Assembly: GCA_031082285.1 (NCBI GenBank)
Contig: JAVHLK010000053.1
Coordinates: 1,051-33,301 of the forward strand
Origin: Desulfomonilaceae bacterium
Lineage (GTDB): Bacteria; Desulfobacterota; Desulfomonilia; Desulfomonilales; Desulfomonilaceae
Direction of reading: 5' to 3'
DNA length: 32,251 nt
A program made the position numbers and the translations under genes. The notes beneath the pieces were generated by a model. That model was given only the letters and a program-made list of their open reading frames with translations, did not search any database and was not told the origin of the DNA. Positions within the stretch are counted from its first letter, which is position 1. Each line of letters begins with the position of its first letter. This document shows positions 17,364 through 24,050 of this stretch, in pieces.

Positions 17364-17588
17364 ATGAAGTGCAGTGCATGCGCCTTCGAAGCGCCGATCG
17401 GCAAATTCCGTTATCTGTACAACGCTCGAATCGATTCTTCAATCACCATGAGACAATGTCCCCAGTGCGAGCAATGGCTCGCGGTCGACGAATTGCTGGG
17501 AGAGGCCAAAGATGTGGTGAATCCGGGCGAGGCCCCGTGGGGAAAGTCCGCGGGCATCGAGGGGTTGGCTGAGGACGTCCAGGTATGA
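17364..17588 (+). CDS. bssB-like: X-succinate synthase beta-like small subunit (copy 2)
   Basis: A 74-residue protein with Cys3/Cys6 and Cys32/Cys35 (CPQC), an intervening FRYL segment and a C-terminal APWGKSAG stretch. It follows a GAGGAGG ribosome site and lies directly downstream of the alpha gene, the position of bssB in bssDCAB, so it is the best candidate for the true beta subunit with a 4Fe-4S cluster. Copy 1 (12031) and the UGA-containing copy (18100) share its layout. Confidence 0.78.
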   Translation: MKCSACAFEAPIGKFRYLYNARIDSSITMRQCPQCEQWLAVDELLGEAKDVVNPGEAPWGKSAGIEGLAEDVQV

Positions 17589-17609
17589 GAACGGTCCGGG
17601 AGGTAGATC

Positions 17610-17978
17610 ATGTCCAGGCGCGATAAGTGGAAGAGCGCGAGAGATGCCATGATGGCTCCGCTGGGAAAAACCAAAGGGGTCAAGACCAGGGAAAGCGTGC
17701 CCGAAGTGTGCTGTGGCAAGTGTGAGATGTGGTTTGAAAACGCATACTCGTCCGAGGGCAGAGGCACGTGCCGAGTGCTGAAAATGGGCTCGGAGATCCA
17801 TTCCGATAAGCCGACCTACGTGCTGGAGGGCGACGCGGGACTCATATCATATTTCAACATGGACGCTTCTCATTGCAGCTATTTCTCGAAAATGGAACTC
17901 ATCGACACCGACGGAACGGAATGTTCGGATCCCCTTTTTCGAAGGGCGTTGAGGCAAATGAAGAAATTCAACGAATAG
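17610..17978 (+). CDS. Extended gamma-like Cys-motif small protein
   Basis: A 122-residue protein with a GGAGG ribosome site. Its middle carries CGKCEMWF, then GTC and later HCSYF, the same spacing logic as the 54-residue gamma-like protein (CKDCKGFF, GDC, KCSSF). A basic N-terminal extension of about 35 residues and a C-terminal tail are added. An extra Cys precedes the CxxC (CCGKC). I infer a second gamma-type 4Fe-4S subunit, possibly swapped into the complex under other conditions or binding a different partner. It has no other domain I recognise. Confidence 0.65.
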   Translation: MSRRDKWKSARDAMMAPLGKTKGVKTRESVPEVCCGKCEMWFENAYSSEGRGTCRVLKMGSEIHSDKPTYVLEGDAGLISYFNMDASHCSYFSKMELIDTDGTECSDPLFRRALRQMKKFNE

Positions 17979-18099
17979 GCCCGGGCTTCCGTTCCCGTCC
18001 GGCACACGACATCGCGGAAAGGGAGGCCGGTTGCCGCTGTTTTGCGAGGGCAATCGCGTCCCTTCCGGCGGACCGTGCGCAAAGGACCGAAAAGTGGAA

Positions 18100-18438
18100 A
18101 TGACATGCAGGCAGTGCGGGTTCACCGGATCGCATGCAGAGTTCACGTACCTGTGTAAGTCCGGTTGACCTGCGTGCGGAGAAGCCGATCTCCGCCAATG
18201 CCCCAGGTGTGGGGCACGGAACCTGTTTTCGCGGGCCGAATCTCTTGAAAACGAGCAGGTCGAAATGAGAGATCTCGCCGAGAGGCTTGCAGGCATCTCG
18301 GTACACGCAGGCGCCGAAGACCTGGCAGAGGCCCGACGGATCATTGCGAAACTGAGGAACATGAACCTTAGATGGAACGTTCCCGAGCTGTCGACATTCA
18401 TCAAAGAGCGGCAGCGGGAACTTTTTCTCAGGCGGTAA
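18100..18438 (+). CDS. Candidate selenoprotein: beta-like small protein with in-frame UGA (copy 3)
   Basis: Reading from ATG 18100, codon 23 is TGA (18166-18168) and the same frame stays open to TAA at 18436-18438, giving 112 residues if UGA is decoded. Sequence on both sides aligns with the two beta-like paralogues: before the UGA is Cys3/Cys6 and FTYL, after it is LRQCPRCG (Cys34/Cys37). The UGA lies in C-KSG-U-PAC, a UxxC redox- or metal-type motif in a two-residue insertion absent from the paralogues. A hairpin fitting a bacterial SECIS follows at once. Residues 45-112 form a charged, helix-like extension. The alternative is a Cys codon mutated to TGA, i.e. a pseudogene with a 22-residue product. 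The ribosome site is weak (GGA five bases upstream). Confidence 0.6.
18172..18201 (+). promoter_or_regulatory. Candidate bacterial SECIS hairpin
   Basis: GCGGAGA (18176-18182) pairs perfectly with TCTCCGC (18189-18195) around the loop AGCCGA, which has a G in its first two bases as bacterial SECIS loops require. A lower stem GCGT/ATGC (18172-18175, 18198-18201) extends it across a two-base bulge. The loop begins 14 bases after the UGA, slightly nearer than in E. coli fdhF (about 17). A second hairpin, TGCCCC/GGGGCA at 18199-18216, is an alternative. Confidence 0.5.
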
Positions 18439-18495
18439 TGTTCCGAATACGCAGGATGACTCTTGCTCGTCCGCGGCTTCGGAGAAAGGGCGGAA

Positions 18496-19344
18496 ATGGC
18501 CGAATTCGACTTGGCAGCTGCGATCCCCTCGCCGGAAAGTCATTTCTTTCTCGAGGAGAGGGAAATCGTCAACCTGGAGCGAATCAACGAGCTCTCAAAG
18601 CGTCATCCCGTCAATCTATTGGTTGCCGGTAAGCAAGGGTGCGGAAAATCGACGCTCGTGCGTCAGTTCGCCGCGCGCAACAGAAGACCGTTGGCCACGT
18701 TTCAGATCGGCATCCTCTCCGAGCCGGGTCAGCTCTTCGGGGAGCACGGACTCAAGGCTGGAGAAACCTACTACCGGAAATTCCTTTTTCCTCAAGCCAT
18801 TCAGACACCCGGTTGCGTCATTCACCTGGAGGAGATCAATCGGCCCGAGCACCCTAAGGCGCTTAACATGCTGTTCTCCGTCCTTGCCGAAGATCGACGG
18901 GTCTGGACGGATGAACTGGGGCTGTTGCAGGTCGCTCCGGAAGTGGTGTTCATCGCTACGCTCAACGAAGGGGATGAGTTCATCGGCACGGAGATGCTGG
19001 ATGCCGCTCTCAGGGATCGCTTCTATGTGACGTTGCTCGGGTACCTGCCTGCGGAAATAGAGGCCAGGGTCCTCGAGCTCAAGACTGGGATTCACAGCTC
19101 CGACGCGTTGACCGTGGTCAACGTCGCAAATCAGCTTCGAGGAAACGCTCAGGAGCCGATGACCGTTTCCACGCGGCATACTCTGATGATCGCGGAATTG
19201 ATCTCGGTGGGAGCATCGGTGAAGGAAGCATTCATCAACAGTCTCTCCATGAGCAAAGATACGCTGGAATCGATTCTCCTCTCCCTGCATATCCAGCTGG
19301 GCCAAACGGGAAAAGATAATGGATTGCGGTATCGGTCCTATTAA
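18496..19344 (+). CDS. bssE-like: MoxR-type AAA+ ATPase 1 (CbbQ/NorQ/BssE-like)
   Basis: A 282-residue AAA+ ATPase. ATG 18496 is preferred over the upstream TTG at 18463 because the paralogue at 23083 has a similar N-terminal length. Motifs are Walker A GKQGCGKST (about 50-58), Walker B VIHLEEINR, the sensor-1 segment ATLNEGDEF and the arginine-finger ALRDRF. It overlaps the VWA gene by 26 bases, the standard MoxR-VWA pairing (CbbQ-CbbO, NorQ-NorD). BssE of toluene degraders is in this family and is thought to act as a chaperone or activase of benzylsuccinate synthase, so a remodelling role on the glycyl radical complex is the natural inference. Confidence 0.9.
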   Translation: MAEFDLAAAIPSPESHFFLEEREIVNLERINELSKRHPVNLLVAGKQGCGKSTLVRQFAARNRRPLATFQIGILSEPGQLFGEHGLKAGETYYRKFLFPQAIQTPGCVIHLEEINRPEHPKALNMLFSVLAEDRRVWTDELGLLQVAPEVVFIATLNEGDEFIGTEMLDAALRDRFYVTLLGYLPAEIEARVLELKTGIHSSDALTVVNVANQLRGNAQEPMTVSTRHTLMIAELISVGASVKEAFINSLSMSKDTLESILLSLHIQLGQTGKDNGLRYRSY

Positions 19345-21130
19345 AATCCGTTCGTCGTCACGAGGACAAACCGCGGATTCAGCCGCAGGCGGTGCAAACC
19401 GGGACAGAGGGCCGGAGCCGGCATTCTGCGAGGAGGCCGTGGTCGATGGAGAAGGTCTTTCGACATATTGGCGCATGAACACCTCGCCGGTGGCCTCCAC
19501 GGAGCTGGCCAATCTATTGAGGGCTCTTCGCAAGGCGGCCGGATACCTTGGCCCGAACGTCGGCCGCATCGAATGGGCCGGTATGTCTCAGGGAGATGCC
19601 GGAGCCATCGTTCTGGACCCGTCGTTTGTCCTTGGCCGCTACCCGATTCCCGGCGAAAAAGTGGACCGTGTGATCGGCGTTCTCGTTCATGAGGCGGTCT
19701 CCAGGATCGAGTGGAGCGACCTGGTCTGGAGGAAGCTGGAGCCGTATCTGGAAGGTATGAAGATTCTGCACAACGTGAAGTTCCAAAAAATTGTGGAAAA
19801 GGGAGAGCAAATCTACTGCGACATGGTCCTGGACCGTTGCATGTTGGGACTGTACGCGGCTCGGGCACGGCGGGCGGCTATGAGCAAGGCTCGCCTGCGC
19901 CTCCCCCCGAACAAGGCCACCCTGGACGAACTCTTGCATCTCTGGTGGGAGAGCACTTGGGGGGAGGAGGACACGCCGGCGGGAGTCCGTTATGACGGCA
20001 CTCTGGAGTCTTTGCGGGAGCTGACCCGCCGGTTGAAAGAGACGAGCGAGTCGTCGGTCCGGGTGGATCGACGCTGCGAGCAACGGAAATCACTCTACAT
20101 CGAGGCATGGGAGAACACCAAGGAGGCCGTTGTCCCTTTGGATGTGGTCGACAAGGTGCTCGTGTGGCATCCGGAACCGCGCTCGACGGAGTCCGGCCCG
20201 CGGCGGAGCACGCGAACGTGCCGCTCGGGAACGGAACTGACGAGCCCTATGGCGGGAAGAGTCGAGATGGAATTGGCCGCACACTCCACCGACCTCACGC
20301 CCATCATACGGTCCGTCGCAGGATACGACAATGAAGATGTGGTGCCCATGTCTCGGTGGGACTTCACCATCGCGGCCCGACCGGTGGTCGACGGACGGCA
20401 GGTGACGAGGCTTCGAGCCTTATTCCGCACGTACGCGGAGAGATCGAAGCTGGTCAGTCGGGGGCTCATAAGCGGGAAGATCGATCAGAAGCGATTGTAT
20501 CGCGCCCCTATCTCCGGCCGTTGCTTCATGGAGGCGCACACCATACCGAACATGAACTGGAACATTTGCCTGCTTGTCGACGCTTCCGGATCCATGAGGG
20601 GAGGCAAATGGCGACTGGTCGAGAATTCCGTCGCCACCATTCACAAGGCTTTTCTCGGGTTTGAGAACTCGTTCCGGGCATGGGCCTACTTCGAGGCCAA
20701 CGGTATCTCGATGCTGAGCAATCTCGTACAGGGGAAAAACCTTCTCTCCATCCCGCCGGCCGGACAGACCACGTCGGGCCAATCCATCATCGCCGCGGCC
20801 TATTTCATGCCGCAGGACAGCCGCAGAAGACTCCTCATACACATAACCGATGGAGAGTCCAATCTTGGCTGCCGCGTGCAGTACGGAATCGATTTCTGTC
20901 GCGAAAGAGGCATACATCTTGTGACTTTGGGGTGCGGCCACACCGATCGCAAGGCACTTCAGGAACAATACGGGAGGAGCATAGAGTTCCTCAACAGCTT
21001 CAGTCGGTTGCCTTCCGTACTGGAGAAACTGCTCAAGTGGACGCTCGTGTACGGCCGCGCGGACAATCACTCGTCATCGCGGCACAGCCGGGCTTTGAGC
21101 CCGTTCGACGGCCGGGGAGGAGCCATGTGA
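19319..21130 (+). CDS. VWA-domain partner protein 1 (CoxE/CbbO/NorD-like)
   Basis: A 603-residue protein with a C-terminal von Willebrand A domain (about residues 415-590) carrying the MIDAS motif DASGSM (metal binding), a TTSGQS segment and ITDGES. The N-terminal region (about 60-200) aligns with the second VWA protein at 24051 (LRALRKAAGYLG, VLGRYPIPG), so they are paralogues. The first ~40 residues are low in recognisable features and a later start is possible. It overlaps the MoxR gene upstream and is coupled to the SCP2-like gene downstream (TGATG). It is expected to link the ATPase ring to the target enzyme. Confidence 0.85.
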   Translation: MDCGIGPIKIRSSSRGQTADSAAGGANRDRGPEPAFCEEAVVDGEGLSTYWRMNTSPVASTELANLLRALRKAAGYLGPNVGRIEWAGMSQGDAGAIVLDPSFVLGRYPIPGEKVDRVIGVLVHEAVSRIEWSDLVWRKLEPYLEGMKILHNVKFQKIVEKGEQIYCDMVLDRCMLGLYAARARRAAMSKARLRLPPNKATLDELLHLWWESTWGEEDTPAGVRYDGTLESLRELTRRLKETSESSVRVDRRCEQRKSLYIEAWENTKEAVVPLDVVDKVLVWHPEPRSTESGPRRSTRTCRSGTELTSPMAGRVEMELAAHSTDLTPIIRSVAGYDNEDVVPMSRWDFTIAARPVVDGRQVTRLRALFRTYAERSKLVSRGLISGKIDQKRLYRAPISGRCFMEAHTIPNMNWNICLLVDASGSMRGGKWRLVENSVATIHKAFLGFENSFRAWAYFEANGISMLSNLVQGKNLLSIPPAGQTTSGQSIIAAAYFMPQDSRRRLLIHITDGESNLGCRVQYGIDFCRERGIHLVTLGCGHTDRKALQEQYGRSIEFLNSFSRLPSVLEKLLKWTLVYGRADNHSSSRHSRALSPFDGRGGAM

Positions 21131-21522
21131 TGAAAATGTTTTCCGAGGAATGGGCAAAGATGTTGGCCGACAAGCTGAAAACGGACGAGTCGTTTCAGAG
21201 GAAGGCCGAGAACTTCGACAGCAATCTCCATTTTCACGTGCTCAAGGACCCCAAGGCGGGCCTGAAAGAAGACGTAAGCTTCGGGATGTGGGTGCCCTCG
21301 ATCGAGACCTTCTGGTACGAGCCCAAGAAGGCGAATGAAGTGGATATCTTTCTGGAGGGCAAGGCAGGAGTGTACGAGGCGGTCTTCAAAGGAAAGAAGA
21401 ACGTGGTCATCGCCCTGACCATGGGCTCGATCAAACTGAAAAAAGGCCAGGTCACAAAGCTTACCGGAAACTTGGGCGCAGTCAGCCGCTTCATTGAGGT
21501 GGCGGGCACCATTTCCGCCTGA
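21130..21522 (+). CDS. SCP2-like sterol/lipid-carrier fold protein
   Basis: A 130-residue protein of the SCP-2 type. The C-terminal half (YEAVFKGKKNVVIALTMGSIKLKKGQ, shown here by its key parts KGKKN and GSIKLKKG) has the strand pattern and small 'kG' turn seen in SCP2 domains, ending LTGNLGAVSRFIEVAG. SCP2 domains bind hydrophobic ligands such as fatty acyl chains. Its start overlaps the VWA stop by one base (TGATG), so it is translationally coupled. In this setting it could hold a hydrophobic hydrocarbon or acyl-CoA near the synthase; that is inference. Confidence 0.7.
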   Translation: MKMFSEEWAKMLADKLKTDESFQRKAENFDSNLHFHVLKDPKAGLKEDVSFGMWVPSIETFWYEPKKANEVDIFLEGKAGVYEAVFKGKKNVVIALTMGSIKLKKGQVTKLTGNLGAVSRFIEVAGTISA

Positions 21523-21680
21523 ACCACCGCTTGATTCCGTGGGACCGTGCTCTTGTAGCGCTTTCCGGAGCCGAAAGTCGCGATCTGGACGACCGTGTGC
21601 CGTTGTGTCGTGCATCCGGCCGGCCCATGAGCGAGGGTTCTCACGGACTGCTGCGGACCTAAGACGAAGGAGATCCGACG

Positions 21681-22091
21681 ATGATCGTCAGTGACACGGT
21701 GAAAGGCTATCTGGCCCGGTCGCCCAGGATTAACGTACTGAGCACGTCAAGTAACGGCGGTGAAGCAAACGTCGCAATGTTCGGCTCGCCGGTTCTCGTC
21801 GACGACTCCACGGTGATGATCATGTTGTCGGAGAATCGGACCTATGCGAATTTGCTGGAAAACCCCCAGGCGGCTCTCCTAGTGGTTATGCCGGGTACGT
21901 CCGGCATGCAGACGGAAGGCTGTCGTCTGTATCTGAAAGTCAGGACCATCGAGAACAACGGTCCCGCGTTCGATACGATGAAGGCGGCAATCAAGGCGAG
22001 AGTTGGAGATTCCGCGGACATACTCAAGCATCTGGTGGTCTTCAACGTTGAGGAAACCAGACCCGTGGTGGACATGGGACAGGGTATTTGA
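21681..22091 (+). CDS. PPOX-like FMN-binding split-barrel protein
   Basis: A 136-residue protein resembling the pyridoxamine 5'-phosphate oxidase fold: INVLSTSS..EANVAMFGSPVLVDDSTVMIM followed by TYANLLENPQAALLVV, the usual strand-helix order of small flavin reductase or F420/FMN-binding split barrels. The ribosome site is GAAGGAGA. Its cofactor and reaction are unknown. It is part of a four-gene block between the two MoxR/VWA pairs. Confidence 0.78.
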   Translation: MIVSDTVKGYLARSPRINVLSTSSNGGEANVAMFGSPVLVDDSTVMIMLSENRTYANLLENPQAALLVVMPGTSGMQTEGCRLYLKVRTIENNGPAFDTMKAAIKARVGDSADILKHLVVFNVEETRPVVDMGQGI

Positions 22092-22103
22092 GGTCGGAAA
22101 GAG

Positions 22104-22379
22104 ATGGGCGTCACCATAATGCTCCCCGGATCGTTGAAGTCCCTCACCGGCGGCTCGGAAGAAGTCATCTGCGAGTGTGGAACCGTCGGGGAGTGCATCG
22201 ACTGCTTGAGCGCAGCCCACCCCGACTCGAAGAGCCTTTGGTTCAACGAGCAAGGGCAGGTGAGCCCGCTGCTGATGATCTTTCTCAACGGCGAGAACGT
22301 TCGTCATCTTGAGGGACTGGGCACGCAGGTCAAGGACGGGGATCGTTTGGCAATCATCCCGCTCGCGGCGGGAGGCTAG
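22104..22379 (+). CDS. MoaD/ThiS-like ubiquitin-fold sulfur carrier
   Basis: A 91-residue beta-grasp protein ending in the exposed Gly-Gly (AAGG) that family members use for thiocarboxylate formation. The fold is visible from VTIMLPGSLKSLTGG, the central LMIFLNGENVRHLEG and KDGDRLAIIPLAAGG. Two Cys pairs (CECG, CIDC) in residues ~20-35 are unusual for MoaD and could bind a metal. No MoaE, MoeB or ThiF partner is nearby. It may donate sulfur to a cofactor or enzyme of this block, such as a tungstopterin or Fe-S step. Confidence 0.82.
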   Translation: MGVTIMLPGSLKSLTGGSEEVICECGTVGECIDCLSAAHPDSKSLWFNEQGQVSPLLMIFLNGENVRHLEGLGTQVKDGDRLAIIPLAAGG

Positions 22380-22383
22380 GGTA

Positions 22384-22905
22384 ATGATCGTCGACAACCC
22401 TGCATCCCACTTTGTATTTGTCTATCACCCCGGGATTTTTCACGGCAAGGCGTACACCGTGTATGACGGCCGCCCCATGACGAACGGGGAAGTGCTCGAA
22501 AACTGGGGTAAATGGCTGGTACTTGGTGAACCGGCCCGACTCGAGAAGCTTGCCCGGGACCTGGATCCGTACGTGGAACGGGAGCGCATACCGGTCATCA
22601 AGTACGATCGCGAACCCTCTCGGAATCTCGGCATCGATGAGTCCGTGATGATGGTGTACTGCGACAAGCGCTGCCGGGAGGCCGTGTGGGAAATTCTGGA
22701 GGATCACGGGATCAAGCTCAAGGCATGGGTCTCGGAGAGAGAAACCATGGAGATGTGGTTACCGGGCGGCCTCCTTCTCGAGCGATGGATCGAGTCGAAA
22801 GGATTCGATGAAGACCTGGCGCGGGCGGTGAGGGAAGATGCCCGAGCCGCGATGGGAAGGGTATTTGAGATGCCCGATGAGATATTTTCGCCCTGGGCCC
22901 AGTGA
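22384..22905 (+). CDS. Conserved-looking protein, unknown function
   Basis: A 173-residue soluble protein, starting four bases after the MoaD-like stop and so almost surely co-translated with it. I do not recognise the family. Visible features are a His/Tyr/Gly-rich N-terminus (YHPGIFHGK, VYDGRPM), a YCDKRCREA segment with two Cys, and a largely helical, acidic C-terminal half ending FSPWAQ. No signal peptide or membrane segment. Its conserved neighbours suggest a role with the sulfur carrier or the synthase accessory proteins. Confidence 0.6.
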   Translation: MIVDNPASHFVFVYHPGIFHGKAYTVYDGRPMTNGEVLENWGKWLVLGEPARLEKLARDLDPYVERERIPVIKYDREPSRNLGIDESVMMVYCDKRCREAVWEILEDHGIKLKAWVSERETMEMWLPGGLLLERWIESKGFDEDLARAVREDARAAMGRVFEMPDEIFSPWAQ

Positions 22906-23082
22906 TCCGTGAGCACGAGCGCAGGCGGCTCGCGTAAAGATCCCTTCGAGATCAGGACCTCTTCTGCAGCAACCGTGTCTTGGCACACGTGCCGTGGACA
23001 AGACCAGCTCTTCGCCGAAACCGATTCCTTTTGTCATTCGTAGCGGCACGCTGGTCGTGTACGCGGGTATCGAGAGTACCTC

Positions 23083-23934
23083 ATGAGCGATGGAGACAAA
23101 CAATTGAAGGTTCCTTTGCCGGATGCGAGCTTCTATGCCAGGCAAGAAGACATGTCGAATCTCGACCGGCTGGAGAAGCTTTCCCACGATCACCCGGTGA
23201 ACATACTTGTCACCGGCGGCCAAGGTTGCGGCAAGTCTTCGTTGGTCAGGCAGTTTGCGGCCTTTTACGGAAGGCCCATGGCGACTTTTCAAGTCGGACT
23301 GCTCGTAGAGTCGGGCCAGCTTTTTGGACAACAGAGACTGAAGAACGGGGACACGTACTACCACAGTTTTCTGTTTCCCCGAGCAATCCGGACTGCAGGT
23401 TGCGTGGTCCATCTGGAAGAGATCAACAGATCGGAGACGCCGCACGCGTTGAACGAGCTGTTTTCCGTGCTTTCCGAAGACAGAAACATCTGGATCGACG
23501 AATTGGGTCTGGTGGAAACGGCACCGCAGGTGATCTTCTTCGCGACAATGAACGAGGGCGAGGAGTTTTCGGGAACCGACAGATTGGACGCGGCTCTCAG
23601 GGACAGGTTCTATCGTGTCCATTTGGATGGGCTGCCCGCGGTGGTGGAAAGAAAGGTGCTGATCCAAAAGGCGGGGATTGATGAAGATGCTGCAGGCCGG
23701 CTCATGAGAGTCATAAGCGTTTTGCGGAACAACAAACAAATGGGGATCAAGGTCTCCATACGCCACAGTCTCATGATGGCAAAACTCATGGCGCAGAGTG
23801 CGTCATTGAGGGAAGCGCTCATCTACAGTCTCCAGGTTTCCAAAGACACGTTGGAGTCGCTCCTTCTGACGGCCCATGTCGAGACCGGCGAATGGGAGAC
23901 CGATTCCAACGGTTACAGGCCGTATTTGGCGTAG
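23083..23934 (+). CDS. MoxR-type AAA+ ATPase 2 (paralogue of the one at 18496)
   Basis: A 283-residue AAA+ ATPase with Walker A GGQGCGKSS, Walker B VVHLEEINR, sensor ATMNEGEEF and arginine finger ALRDRF. It aligns nearly end to end with MoxR 1 (for example HPVNIL, VRQFAA, TFQVG, GQLFG, SKDTLES in both), so the pair arose by duplication. The VWA partner follows after a 116-base gap filled by a palindromic repeat, whereas in the first pair the two genes overlap. It probably forms a second remodelling complex with that partner. Confidence 0.9.
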   Translation: MSDGDKQLKVPLPDASFYARQEDMSNLDRLEKLSHDHPVNILVTGGQGCGKSSLVRQFAAFYGRPMATFQVGLLVESGQLFGQQRLKNGDTYYHSFLFPRAIRTAGCVVHLEEINRSETPHALNELFSVLSEDRNIWIDELGLVETAPQVIFFATMNEGEEFSGTDRLDAALRDRFYRVHLDGLPAVVERKVLIQKAGIDEDAAGRLMRVISVLRNNKQMGIKVSIRHSLMMAKLMAQSASLREALIYSLQVSKDTLESLLLTAHVETGEWETDSNGYRPYLA

Positions 23935-23970
23935 TGCGCCGTTTCCCAAATACGTTCACGTTCATCAGCA

Positions 23971-24037
23971 CCGTCTCCCCGGCGAAGGCCGGGGCCAAGT
24001 CTTCCTTCTTTGACCCCGGCCTTCACCGGGGAGACGG
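23971..24037. repeat. REP/MITE-like palindromic element
   Basis: Two 24-base arms (23971-23994 and 24014-24037) are inverted repeats with a single mismatch, separated by 19 bases. The arm core CCCCGG-CGAAGG-CCGGGG is itself a short palindrome. This resembles the dispersed GC-rich palindromes (CCCCGGCcttcGCCGGGG type) found between genes in many proteobacteria. It lies between MoxR 2 and VWA 2, ending 14 bases before the VWA start. Confidence 0.75.
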
Positions 24038-24050
24038 GCAGGTTTCGCCC

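Noticed and set aside
18010-18040. GG...TTGC spacing resembling a -24/-12 promoter ahead of the UGA-containing gene.
   Set aside because: Only the GG and TTGC match; the conserved CAC after the GG is absent.
22980-23082. Possible sigma-54 element (TGGCAC near 22981) upstream of MoxR 2.
   Set aside because: The -12 TTGC is missing at the required distance; the bases there read GT instead of GC.
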